Shown here one piece after another: positions 32,584 to 41,570 of a stretch of 64,000 nt of DNA. Source of the DNA: UBA168 sp011055275 (GTDB lineage Archaea; Thermoproteota; Thermoprotei_A; Marsarchaeales; UBA168); the NCBI GenBank assembly GCA_046635845.1, contig JAQQXN010000001.1, one strand, 5' to 3'. Each line of letters starts with the position of its first letter. Positions within the stretch are counted from its first letter, which is position 1. The position numbers were made by a program, and so were the translations under genes. The notes beneath the pieces were generated by a model. It ran no database searches. It had not been told where the DNA came from and was given only the letters and a program-made list of their open reading frames with translations.

Positions 32584-33555
32584 ATGCAGGCTAATCCACA
32601 ACAATTGCTAAGGGAGTTCTCCGATCGCATGAACGAAATTGAGTCGTTGCTGCACAAGCTGAGGGAACTTGACGAGCTCTCCAGCAAGGGATCCATAGAG
32701 CCCGCCGCCGCCAAGAAGCTCAGGGACGAGTATAGCAGCGGTATGGCTAGGGCAATGGAGCAGTTCTTTGATGCGGAGGAGAAGCTTGAGGGCCTGCGTG
32801 CCGAGCTCAAGGTCGAGATAGAACAGGGCAAGAAGACAGGCAGCGATGTGTCTGAAGCGGAGCGCTCTATCAACCTCATAGAGACCGCGTACATGCAGAT
32901 TGACCCGAACGTGTGGGTTGAGATTGCTATCGCGAGCTTGGCCATCTTCATGAGTGCAAGGGAAAAGGGCGAAATCTCGGACGACGAATTCGCTAAGTTG
33001 CGCGAGACATATAAGAAGTTTCTGGATTACATGGCGGACAAGTGGAATTATCAAAAGGCAAGCCTTGAAGAGGTCCGCAAGAAAACGGAGGAGGAATTGG
33101 CGAAGCTTGAAGCCTCCACGAAAGAGCTGACCGTGAGGTATAAGGTTGGAGAGTACGATGAAAATCGTTACAACGAGCTCATTTCCCCTCTTAGGGGCCA
33201 GCGTGATGCTCTGATCAAGAGGATTGAAAAGATCTCCGAGTTCGTGGATGCGATAGACTCGGCGGTCTTTGACTGCTATTATTTTTACGCACATCCTGAA
33301 GAGCGCAAGGGCGTCAACATACAGATCCTATTATCGGGGTTGAACTTGCCTAAGGCCGACGAGCTCAGGGAGATTCTAACACCGGAAGAAAGCGTGAACA
33401 AGATGTATGAGAGGCTCTACAACTATTACAGTTTGAACATGGGAGCGGATAGGGCAAAATCGAGGCTCGAATCGGAGATCGCGCGTTACATGTCCCAAGG
33501 GAAGAGCAGGTCGGAGGCAATAAGATCGCTTTTCGCATCGGTAATGGGTGAGTGA
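32584..33555 (+). CDS. Cytoplasmic coiled-coil protein with SHOCT-like modules
   Basis: A 323-aa charged, mostly helical protein with no signal peptide or TM. Three short modules of the type G-E-I-S/D-x4-F/Y resemble SHOCT elements: SKGSIEPAAAKKLRDEYSSG, EKGEISDDEFAKLRETYKKF and VGEYDENRYNELISPLRGQR, each flanked by heptad-rich helices. No catalytic motif is visible. It is first in an operon, 3 nt before the next gene. Proteins with the same modules are encoded by the next two genes, so an adaptor or scaffold role at the membrane's inner face is inferred. Confidence 0.6.
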   Translation: MQANPQQLLREFSDRMNEIESLLHKLRELDELSSKGSIEPAAAKKLRDEYSSGMARAMEQFFDAEEKLEGLRAELKVEIEQGKKTGSDVSEAERSINLIETAYMQIDPNVWVEIAIASLAIFMSAREKGEISDDEFAKLRETYKKFLDYMADKWNYQKASLEEVRKKTEEELAKLEASTKELTVRYKVGEYDENRYNELISPLRGQRDALIKRIEKISEFVDAIDSAVFDCYYFYAHPEERKGVNIQILLSGLNLPKADELREILTPEESVNKMYERLYNYYSLNMGADRAKSRLESEIARYMSQGKSRSEAIRSLFASVMGE

Positions 33556-33558
33556 ACG

Positions 33559-36093
33559 ATGTGCGTTAGGTGTGGGTTGGCATTGGTGGCGGTTGTGGTC
33601 GCTTCATTGGTTATTTTTGCTCCTTTGCTTAACTTATCGATGGCACAATCCTCTCAGGGATTTTTAACCACAATCACGGTAACAAACGATCACGACTTCC
33701 GCTTGGTGAACTTCCCATGCTTTGCCACGATTTATCTTTCAGAGGGGCAAGCGCTCCCAGGCAACATAAAGCTGGTAGGAGAAGGAGGCCAAACGGTGCC
33801 ATGTCAAGTGCTCGGCGAGTCCGAGTACTCAGATGGCTCACTGAAAACGGTCACGATAGCCTTTCCTTCGAACGTGGCGCCGTTGTCGACGATCACCTAT
33901 CACGTTGAGTCGGGAGAAGCCCCGAGCGGTGAGAACTTGACGCTGTCAGGAAGGAACGCGTATCACGTTGAAAACGGGATTTTCTCGTTCGGAATATCGA
34001 ACGGGTCCACGGGGCTAACCAACCTTTCGATCGGAGACGTCAAGCTATCGGTCTTGTCCTTCCCTGCGATCGCGTTGACCTCTCAAGCCGTCAACTATCA
34101 GCTTCTATCGGAGGACCTTCACGTCTCGGTGGTTTACAACGGCATGGAGATGAGCGAGCTCGAAATAAGAGGTACGTCACCACTTAGTTACGTTGAAAAC
34201 ATAACTGTCTTCAAAGGCTTTCCCGTGATATTTTACAGGGTCTATCTGAGCTCTCCTGGCCCATATCGTCCCCTCATGGGTTACCTTAACGCAACCGATT
34301 TCACGGGATTTGCCTACGGAAGCTCGCATGAGAGCTTGTCGAGCATAACCTCCAGTGGAAGTCTGTTTCCCTCGGAGGAGCTTTATTCTTTTACGGGCGC
34401 TGTGCCCGTTTCCCTCGCGTCTAACGCGACGTTCCAGTATTTTGCCTTAGGGATGAGCTTTCCCATCCTTGCTTATGCTTATCAGACACCTGACCCGGCT
34501 TTCAGCGCTCTTGTGATGCCGGGAGTCAATGGCACATACGCATCTGATCTATGCGCTGCTTTAAGCGAAGGGGTAAGCGTCTCCGTCGCGGAGCCCGCGG
34601 CCGTGCTGTCAATATCTTATCCAAGCAGCGCGCAGGCATACGAGCCATTTAACGTCAGCGTCGACATGAAGTTTACGACCGATACTTCAAGCATTGTATT
34701 GTGGCCACACTTTCCAAATGGCATCATCGTTAAGAAGCCCGGTGCCACGGAGTTCATCCGCGTCATCAAGGGCTCATCTAATGAAAGCGTCTGGACGATC
34801 TACGCCAATCGTACGGGGGTTTTATCGGGCTACTTTGAGGCCAACGGGTCCTCCGTCAACTTCACCGTTGACGTATACATCCAGCCGCTTTTGCCGCCTG
34901 CAGGAGCGACAATTCAAGTCACGAGCGGCGGCTATCCCGTGCCAGGCTTAACCGTAACGGTGGCTGGTCCCGAAGGCGCGTGGACTGGGGTTACAAACAA
35001 GACGGGAGAAATCGAATTCACCCTTCCCTTAGGGACTTACAGCGTCAAAATGACCAAAGATGGAGTCTTATTCGGAGCGGCATCGCTTAACGTCTTCAGA
35101 TCTGGGGTCTACAAATTAACCGCAGCATCCCTTGAGTTGCTGGTCAGGCCCGAATTCGAGAACGGGCTTCCCATGCTGCCTCCAAACTCGCCGCTGCTGG
35201 TGCTGAGGGGGCTCCAAACCAATGAAACTTACTACTCGGTTGCTTCGGAGATCAACGGGAGCGCGGAAGCCGTGTTCAGGTATCTAGCTCCTGGCTCCTA
35301 CAAGTTAGTGGGCGTAATGTGGGGAATTCAAACTCAGCCCCTTTACATAAACTTAAGCCACAACGAGCTGATAGCTTTTCGCATGCCTGGTCTCAACTCG
35401 CTGTCATTCCGCGTTGTGACGGTAGATGGCTACCCGCTCTCAAACGCGACATTGCAGCTTTACGGTGCTGGTGGCATATTCTTGACCCAAGCCACTACCG
35501 ATGCTCAGGGTCGCGCTGGCGTTGCCGTTCCAATTGGCAACTACACGTACATGTTCCGGTACAGGGGTTCCACAGTGGCGGTGGGATCTGTGAGAGTGGA
35601 GGGTCCTACAAGCGAGCTGGTGAACGCCTCCGTCTCTAGGACCACGATCTACGTTTCATCCATATTTGGCCCGATTAGTGGCGCTGAAGTCCGCGTTTAT
35701 TCAAGCAACGGTTCATTGGTCTTTGCTGGGCGCACGAATTCCGCAGGAGAGGTAATGGTCTATTTGCCAGAGGGCAGCTTCACTGCCTCCGCGTCATCCG
35801 CGGCTTACGCAGGATCTGCATCGATAACGGCGCCGGTTCTGAGCGCTCGTGTCTTCGCTGGACTTAGCGCTTCTGCGTGGTTGCTCATCTTTATGGTCGT
35901 GATCGGGTGGTCAGGTTACGTCACGCTTGAGCTTAAAAGCGGGGGAAGAAAGGAGGAGGTCGCCAAGCTGAAGAGCATGATACAAAAGCTCAACGAGCTT
36001 TACGATAGCGGAGAGGTTGACTTTGCGCTTTACAACAAGCTTAACGACGAATATCAGGCAAGGCTTGCGGAGCTGACCAGACATGAGGAATGA
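33559..36093 (+). CDS. Exported Ig-like surface protein with TM anchor and SHOCT-like tail
   Basis: An 844-aa protein with an N-terminal signal segment (LALVAVVVASLVIFAPLLNL) and a large sequon-rich beta ectodomain. The latter includes carboxypeptidase-regulatory/PEGA-like repeats around residues 455-770 (VTVAGPEGAWTGVTNKTGEI, ATTDAQGRAGVAVPIGNYTY, AGRTNSAGEVMVYLPEGSFT). A single TM follows (ASAWLLIFMVVIGWSGYVTL), then a cytoplasmic tail VAKLKSMIQKLNELYDSGEV and DFALYNKLNDEYQARLAEL that repeats the SHOCT-like motif of its neighbours. It starts 3 nt after the previous stop and overlaps the next start. It is likely the extracellular subunit of the same complex as the FtsX protein. Confidence 0.65.
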   Translation: MCVRCGLALVAVVVASLVIFAPLLNLSMAQSSQGFLTTITVTNDHDFRLVNFPCFATIYLSEGQALPGNIKLVGEGGQTVPCQVLGESEYSDGSLKTVTIAFPSNVAPLSTITYHVESGEAPSGENLTLSGRNAYHVENGIFSFGISNGSTGLTNLSIGDVKLSVLSFPAIALTSQAVNYQLLSEDLHVSVVYNGMEMSELEIRGTSPLSYVENITVFKGFPVIFYRVYLSSPGPYRPLMGYLNATDFTGFAYGSSHESLSSITSSGSLFPSEELYSFTGAVPVSLASNATFQYFALGMSFPILAYAYQTPDPAFSALVMPGVNGTYASDLCAALSEGVSVSVAEPAAVLSISYPSSAQAYEPFNVSVDMKFTTDTSSIVLWPHFPNGIIVKKPGATEFIRVIKGSSNESVWTIYANRTGVLSGYFEANGSSVNFTVDVYIQPLLPPAGATIQVTSGGYPVPGLTVTVAGPEGAWTGVTNKTGEIEFTLPLGTYSVKMTKDGVLFGAASLNVFRSGVYKLTAASLELLVRPEFENGLPMLPPNSPLLVLRGLQTNETYYSVASEINGSAEAVFRYLAPGSYKLVGVMWGIQTQPLYINLSHNELIAFRMPGLNSLSFRVVTVDGYPLSNATLQLYGAGGIFLTQATTDAQGRAGVAVPIGNYTYMFRYRGSTVAVGSVRVEGPTSELVNASVSRTTIYVSSIFGPISGAEVRVYSSNGSLVFAGRTNSAGEVMVYLPEGSFTASASSAAYAGSASITAPVLSARVFAGLSASAWLLIFMVVIGWSGYVTLELKSGGRKEEVAKLKSMIQKLNELYDSGEVDFALYNKLNDEYQARLAELTRHEE

Positions 36094-39000
36094 GTTTCTG
36101 GTTCTTCTCGTTCTCGTCCTTGCGCTGGGAAGCGCATGCGCGGGTGTGGAGGCGCAGGGGTTCTCTCATCAAAAAGTAGTGGTCCTTATGATGAACTATG
36201 AAGACAAGGTGCCATTACCCGGCATTCCGGTGCGCTTCACGGCATCTGGCATCACGCCATCCACCTTCAACGGTACGACCTCATATAACGGCACCGCGGC
36301 CTTGGACGTCGTGGGCAACGGGAACATCATTCCCATAACGAGTCTCTCCATAGGGGACAATTACACTGTAGTGATGGTGGGGTCCTCGGAGATAACCACG
36401 TATAATCTTCCCTATGGGCCGCTTTCTACGACCGTTTCCTATAGCGGATACTACAGTTCTGGCTTCAGCAATTATGAACAGACCTTTGAGCCAAGCGTTG
36501 CTAGTTCGCTGGGGCCCGGAGTTGAAGAGCTCATAGTCTGGGCTGAGCCGGGAAAGGCAGTAAGCGTTAGCTCTTACGATCTGATAACCGGCGAGTACGA
36601 TGAGCCCGTAATCTCTCCAGCCTTACCCGTGAAGGGATCTCAAGATTTCTTCGTTCCCATGTACTTCCCCTTGAGCGTCACCGCGGTCTCAAATCTGGGC
36701 GAGCTCACGCCCGTGTTCCGGGTGATTGTCAATCAATCGGATCGTTACGTGAACTGGTCCGAGCTGTACTTCGCTGCGTACGTTAACAAGACAGTTAGCG
36801 AGATATCATACAGGGTTACCTCGTACCTGTCCTTTGGGTTCAGCTCCTTTAACAAGGATAAGTACGCGGAGATCCTGCCTTTCTACGAGGATGCCCTGTC
36901 TTACCTTAAGGCGGGCAATCTCACGGCGGCCACGGCATATTTCGGCGAGGCTCAGAGATTGGCCTCATCAGTGAATTCTGCCATGGGATCCTTTGTAACT
37001 TACGCGTGGGTTACAACGCTGACGATTTTGGCCCTTATTTACGGTTTGTCGCTTATAGTGGCTGGGTTCGTGGGAAGCAAGGGGGGTAAGAGGATCGCGA
37101 AGTTCATGCCTTTCCTATTCTATATGCCTCTTAGCCTCTTCGTTGGCCTTACGCAGCCTTGGGCATCCCCTGCTCTCGCTTCGGTTCTCGGCTTGCACCT
37201 TCCCCTCTCAGCAGCACAGGCCCTTTTCCTGTCGCTTGCGGTGTTCTCTTTGATCTACATCGTATTTTCATTGCTCAAAAAGGGCATCATGTCTGTGTCC
37301 TCCGGCTTCATTACCAGAATGGCCATGGAGAATTTCAAGAGGAGCTTCTGGCGCGCGCTCCTCATCATAATACCCATTGCGATAGTGATAGCCTCTTCCA
37401 TGTCGATCGTTAACGTCTCTGGGCAATACGGAATCGTAAAGACTGGAACTGGGGTTTGGGGCAGTGGCGGTCCGCTGCTGGTGGTTCAACCTCGCGTCGC
37501 TCAGTGGGAAGGTGAAAACACGTGGCTTTTATCCCAGAAGTGGGTAAATGGAAGCTATTCAGTATTTTATGAGCCGTCTACCCTCTTCATAGGTGGTAGC
37601 TCTTTTTCCTACGTAACCCTTGAGGTTGAGAGCGGAGGCTCGGTGAGTTATCTGAAAGGCATTTACTGCGTTCCCCCTGCCGCTTTGAACTCGACGGGCA
37701 TTTCCCTAGCGAAGGTCGTGGGTTCGTTGCCCGCCCAAGGTGCGCCCCAAGTCCTTCTTCCAGCTGGATTGCCTGGAGTCACGCTGGGAAGTACCGTAAA
37801 GCTGGTATTGGTCCTATCTCCCAGTGGAAGCGTTGGGACGACGGTGAGCTATGACCTTGGTATGTTCTCAGTTTCGGGTCTTTACCAGGAGACAGCATTC
37901 TCGTCAGCTCCAAGCTTTATGGGCAAGTTTGGTGGCAGTGCTTTAGTTTCCGTGGTTTTGCCAGGCATGGTTCCCAAATACGTGTTCATCATTCCAAAGC
38001 GCGTTTACTCGGTCGTCACGCTGGCCCAGCAGGTATCCGAGCTAACGGCGACGCCCGTTACAGCTGTGGGGAACGAAACGTGGACGACCTACGACTTCAC
38101 GTATGTGCTCGGCGCAACCCACGCCAGCGCGGCCGTGGGACCGGTGTTGATATCCGTCCTGCTGACCTACTCGTTCACCGCCTTCTTCATGGAGGAGAGA
38201 AAAGATGACATCAGGCTCATGTCGACCCTGGGGGCAACTCCGGGCTCCTTAGCTGGCATGCTTTTAGTGCAGACGTTGATCTTGGGAACCGTTTCCAGCT
38301 TGCTGGGGGTCTTCGGAAGTTACCTCATGAACATGCTTGAAAGCGTGATGGCTGGCTCGCGTTCCGCGTCGAGCGTGTGGTCGCTCGGCTCGCTTGCCAT
38401 AGGCTTGTCGGTCGGCCTTGTCGTACCAGTCCTCGGATCGCTGATAGCAATCAACAGAAGGCAAGAGACAAAGATACTGGGGGGGCCAAAGAAGAGGGTC
38501 ATACCGCGGGAGGCGCGCAGCGAAGGAGATATGCTGACTTACGAGCTACCCCTAAAAATCGGGGAAGAAGAGGCAGATCTCTTAATAGCGTACCTAAAGG
38601 AGCGCGTAATCCCCGAGCTCAAGGGATTGAATCCGGAACTTAATGTGAACGAGTCGGGGCAGTTCTCACTCAGGATGGATGCGAAGTGGAGGTTGTCCAT
38701 GGGCAGCCCGCAGAGGATGTTGATCAGATCCAAGACAGAAGCCGGGATCATGAGCTTCTCCATGACATATCCTCCAGTTCTATCGGATGACAGCGAATTC
38801 CAAGGATTTCTGTACGGGCTTGAAAGGCTGTTCTTAGAGTACCCGATCTGGAGGGACAAGACCATAAAGGTGACCGTGAGCCGCAGGTCCGTCCAAAGGA
38901 GTTCTGATGTTGTCCAGAGAAGGCAAAGGCAGAGGAATATCGACGAGATAATTTCGGAGATTGAAAAGATCAAGGAGACAGTTGATGAGTATTCAAGGAA

Positions 39001-39328
39001 ACTTCAGCAATTGAATAGCATGAAGGGCGAGATATCTCCCACGATATATGAAGACTTTGAAAGGAAGTACGAGGCCGGACTGAGGGACGCGTTGCAAAGG
39101 CTCAGGCCTCTTGTTGAAGAGAGCAGGGAATACGCCGACTCCTTGAAGAAGGATCTCAGTGGTCACATAAGGATGCTTTCAGACATGGAAGCTGCCAAGA
39201 GGTTGGGCGAGGTATCGGACGAGGAGTACAGCGCCAAGAGATCCGCTTATGAAAGCGAGCTGCAGGCCATAAGGTACAGGCTATCGATGATAGAGTGGGC
39301 GATGTCAAAAGTATCAGCCCCGGACTGA
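36083..39328 (+). CDS. Large FtsX/MacB-fold ABC permease with cytoplasmic C-terminal domain
   Basis: A 1081-aa membrane protein. After a signal segment come a beta ectodomain (about 30-300), four hydrophobic segments (about 305-445), a second ectodomain (450-680), and the FtsX domain (about 683-790) with FMEERKDDIRLMSTLGATPG as the coupling segment. A cytoplasmic domain at about 815-930 (LTYELPLKIGEEEADLLIAY) is related to the C-terminus of the M28-FtsX protein. The end is a coiled coil with two SHOCT-like modules (MKGEISPTIYEDFERKYEAG and LGEVSDEEYSAKRSAYESEL). FtsX-type permeases convert cytoplasmic ATP hydrolysis into work outside the membrane. The ATPases are probably those at 54.7-56.2 kb. 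Confidence 0.75.
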   Translation: MRNEFLVLLVLVLALGSACAGVEAQGFSHQKVVVLMMNYEDKVPLPGIPVRFTASGITPSTFNGTTSYNGTAALDVVGNGNIIPITSLSIGDNYTVVMVGSSEITTYNLPYGPLSTTVSYSGYYSSGFSNYEQTFEPSVASSLGPGVEELIVWAEPGKAVSVSSYDLITGEYDEPVISPALPVKGSQDFFVPMYFPLSVTAVSNLGELTPVFRVIVNQSDRYVNWSELYFAAYVNKTVSEISYRVTSYLSFGFSSFNKDKYAEILPFYEDALSYLKAGNLTAATAYFGEAQRLASSVNSAMGSFVTYAWVTTLTILALIYGLSLIVAGFVGSKGGKRIAKFMPFLFYMPLSLFVGLTQPWASPALASVLGLHLPLSAAQALFLSLAVFSLIYIVFSLLKKGIMSVSSGFITRMAMENFKRSFWRALLIIIPIAIVIASSMSIVNVSGQYGIVKTGTGVWGSGGPLLVVQPRVAQWEGENTWLLSQKWVNGSYSVFYEPSTLFIGGSSFSYVTLEVESGGSVSYLKGIYCVPPAALNSTGISLAKVVGSLPAQGAPQVLLPAGLPGVTLGSTVKLVLVLSPSGSVGTTVSYDLGMFSVSGLYQETAFSSAPSFMGKFGGSALVSVVLPGMVPKYVFIIPKRVYSVVTLAQQVSELTATPVTAVGNETWTTYDFTYVLGATHASAAVGPVLISVLLTYSFTAFFMEERKDDIRLMSTLGATPGSLAGMLLVQTLILGTVSSLLGVFGSYLMNMLESVMAGSRSASSVWSLGSLAIGLSVGLVVPVLGSLIAINRRQETKILGGPKKRVIPREARSEGDMLTYELPLKIGEEEADLLIAYLKERVIPELKGLNPELNVNESGQFSLRMDAKWRLSMGSPQRMLIRSKTEAGIMSFSMTYPPVLSDDSEFQGFLYGLERLFLEYPIWRDKTIKVTVSRRSVQRSSDVVQRRQRQRNIDEIISEIEKIKETVDEYSRKLQQLNSMKGEISPTIYEDFERKYEAGLRDALQRLRPLVEESREYADSLKKDLSGHIRMLSDMEAAKRLGEVSDEEYSAKRSAYESELQAIRYRLSMIEWAMSKVSAPD

Positions 39329-39750
39329 ACGCGTGAAGTTTCCGTGCTCCAGTTTCAGGAGTCGGTTCGAAGAAGTCCTACACGATTTCTCTCTCCTCCA
39401 CAGCAAAGTCACTCGAGGAACAGCAGAAGCTGTATCTTCCGTACCGAGAAAGCCATGGTTTGTGCAAAACTTTTTCCAACTGTACCACGAGACGCAAATT
39501 GCCTAACACCAGCGCGGGGCATTAACAGACCCGCGCCCGTAGCTGAGGTAGCGTGGAGACTACCTTTTTGATGCTTCCGAAATTACTCATAGATTTTCTC
39601 GCGAGTTTCTTAATAAATCGGGTTTCAAGAGAAATTTTGAACTCTTTTCAGCTTTCCTCATGGAATCTGGGTTACGATCAAAACTTCGTGAAAATTGCTT
39701 TACAACGGGTAGAAAACCCAATTTTTATAAGTGAACGCATTTCTCTGACC
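39329..39750. other. Intergenic stretch after the SHOCT/FtsX operon
   Basis: No convincing gene in 422 nt. It ends with the TATA-like box atttttataa (39721-39730), 21-30 nt before the YIP1 gene start. Confidence 0.5.
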
Positions 39751-40458
39751 ATGTCAGAGGTGCCAACGATCGAAATAGGGCAGGCGCAAGATCTACTGCA
39801 CATAACCAAAGACCTGATAATTCATCCCGCTCGCGCGTTTGAATCCATGAGGAGTGTTCAGCAACTAACTGGGCCGGTGGTCTTTCTAACGGTGATCGGT
39901 TTTTTAGGTCTAGGAAACGAGGTTTTGCTGCTATCTAAGGTCCTCGTGACCGAGCTTCCCCCGCTCGGCTTTCAGGGACCTGCCATGGCGCTCAACCTGC
40001 TGGATCAGATTCCCGGTACGATATATCTGTATTACTTCCTTGAATCCGTGATATTCACCTTCTTCCAGGGTTTATTCAACTTCTTCGTGATTTGGATTAC
40101 GGCGTCTTTCATCTCTAGATGGACTTCTGTAAAGGGAGACGCGAAAACCCTCTTCGCCTTTTCCTTCTTTTCTTTAGCCCCTCTCATGATAACAGGAGCT
40201 GCTTCTTTGCTTCCAAGTGCCATGCTACCGCATATAGTCATCTCCCCAGGTGAAAGTTCATACCTGTACATGACGGCCCTATCGAGAAACACGTACTACA
40301 TGGCTTGGGAGTACTTGGGTTGGGGAGGAGAGATCTGGGCAGCTCTGCTAACCGCTTACTCCACAAGGGTAACTCACTCGATTAACGGCGTTAAGCTGGG
40401 CACGCTTATGGGCATTATTGCGCTCGTTACTTTTCTCAGAATATACTTCATATTTTGA
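39751..40458 (+). CDS. YIP1-domain membrane protein
   Basis: A 235-aa protein with a cytoplasmic N-terminus (LLHITKDLIIHPARAFESMR, typical of Yip1-domain proteins in archaea) and about five TM helices. ATG 39751 follows the TATA-like box by about 25 nt; the frame upstream is not conserved-looking. Function unknown; family members are associated with membrane trafficking in eukaryotes and with undefined envelope roles in prokaryotes. Confidence 0.7.
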   Translation: MSEVPTIEIGQAQDLLHITKDLIIHPARAFESMRSVQQLTGPVVFLTVIGFLGLGNEVLLLSKVLVTELPPLGFQGPAMALNLLDQIPGTIYLYYFLESVIFTFFQGLFNFFVIWITASFISRWTSVKGDAKTLFAFSFFSLAPLMITGAASLLPSAMLPHIVISPGESSYLYMTALSRNTYYMAWEYLGWGGEIWAALLTAYSTRVTHSINGVKLGTLMGIIALVTFLRIYFIF

Positions 40459-40839
40459 ACTCATAGCGTCCCTCTAACGCCCAGCTTCTAGAAACACCTC
40501 GTTTCCCGCTTCGAAGCGTGAAAAATGGAGTTTCCCATTTCACCTCATCTAAAGAGCAGATGTCACAAACCCCGACCCCGTCAATCCAAGGCGCGCTGCA
40601 CGAGGACTTCCTTTAAGGCGGGCACATGCGCGCTCAAAATGCCTCATATACCCAAGGGCCTCAAGAGACACGATCGATGTAGAGTTAGACTTGCTCGGAA
40701 TCATGGAGAAGTTCGGTCTGAGGGCCGGATGGCGATGCGTACAATATCAAGCGTTGTTGAAACGCGAAAAGGCGCCCAGAATGCCCTCTACAGCTTGATT
40801 TAAGAGGAGTCGTACCAGGGGATACTTGGTTTCAGAGGA
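40459..40839. other. Unassigned stretch before the decayed tnpB
   Basis: About 380 nt with only short broken frames. It may be the eroded 5' part of the transposon whose tnpB remnant follows, but no motif can be read. Confidence 0.35.
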
Positions 40840-41330
40840 CTTGACCCCGCGTCAATAGCTACGATAAGGGTAAGATTCAAACTCAGGTCACGGGTCAGGT
40901 GTATCAGGGGCAGAAGCTTGAAGGCAGGAAAACGAGGAGCCAGGCAGACCTGGTATACAGGGATGGCAGGTTTTATCTTTAGGTGGTCGTTGATTTACCT
41001 GAAGAAGACCCTTTCAGCCCTCAGACGTGATCGGAGTTGACCTGGGCATTGCGAACGTGACCACGAACTCAACTACTGGCATCCTCTCATCCTGAAGGGT
41101 GTGGGAGTCCTGGTTCAGCGAAGCATGACTAATACGTTCAGCGGAAGGTATCCCGCCAGAAGCGTCTCTTTAGGCGAGGGTCGCGGGCGTGCCCGTCATA
41201 GTTGTGGATCCGAAGAGCACGCCAAGGGAGTGCCCTTTGTGCCATTACGCGGACAAGCGGAACAGACCCACGCGCGACGTTTTCAGATGCCTTAACTGTG
41301 GGTTCACTGCCCCAGCGCGTTATGTAGGAG
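40840..41330 (+). pseudogene. tnpB: Broken tnpB (IS200/IS605-family RNA-guided nuclease)
   Basis: Fragments in several frames: RSQADLVYRDGRFYL then a stop, VVVDLPEEDPF, RuvC-I VIGVDLGIANVTTNSTTG (about 41027-41080), and then, after only about 150 nt, DPKSTPRECPLCHYADKRN with RDVFRCLNCGF, the four-Cys zinc finger (about 41200-41310). The RuvC-II part between them is deleted. N-terminal motifs are not legible. It is inactive. Confidence 0.88.
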
Positions 41331-41370
41331 CCCTGCCGTCAGCCAGCCTATGTTGGCCCCTTTCTCGGGA

Positions 41371-41407
41371 GCCAAAGCCCACGGGTTTCGGCCGTGGGTC
41401 GGTGACA
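41371..41407 (+). repeat. tnpB right-end hairpin
   Basis: The stem cccacgg / ccgtggg with a 7-nt loop (gtttcgg), at 41378-41398, sits about 70 nt after the tnpB zinc finger, followed by tcggtgac. This is the expected place of the element's right end and guide-RNA scaffold. Confidence 0.6.
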
Positions 41408-41541
41408 CAAGAGAGGCTTTTGCTTTTTGCAGCAGAAACGAGTTATGTCGCTGCATATCGGTTATAATATATCATTATCGCATTCTTAAATATGAGTTGG
41501 GCTCATTACTAAGTCAAACCGTGATTTTTCAAGAAAAACAC

Positions 41542-41549
41542 TTAAAAAG
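41542..41549 (+). promoter_or_regulatory. TATA-like box of the first OPT-like gene
   Basis: The sequence ttaaaaag is about 25 nt before ATG 41571, so the transporter is likely expressed from a leaderless transcript. Confidence 0.45.
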
Positions 41550-41570
41550 GAAAGAGGATCAGTTTTTAGG

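Noticed and set aside
32608..33294. Minus-strand open frame of 228 codons opposite the coiled-coil gene
   Set aside because: The plus strand has the promoter, operon context and module repeats; the antisense translation has no coherent features.
39329..39750. Short open frames upstream of the YIP1 gene
   Set aside because: No promoter spacing, no domain and biased composition; the YIP1 start is fixed by the TATA-like box at 39721-39730.
1..41407. Spaced hairpin repeats as a possible CRISPR array
   Set aside because: Copies are kilobases apart, of unequal sequence and orientation, and match IS605-type ends rather than regularly spaced repeats.
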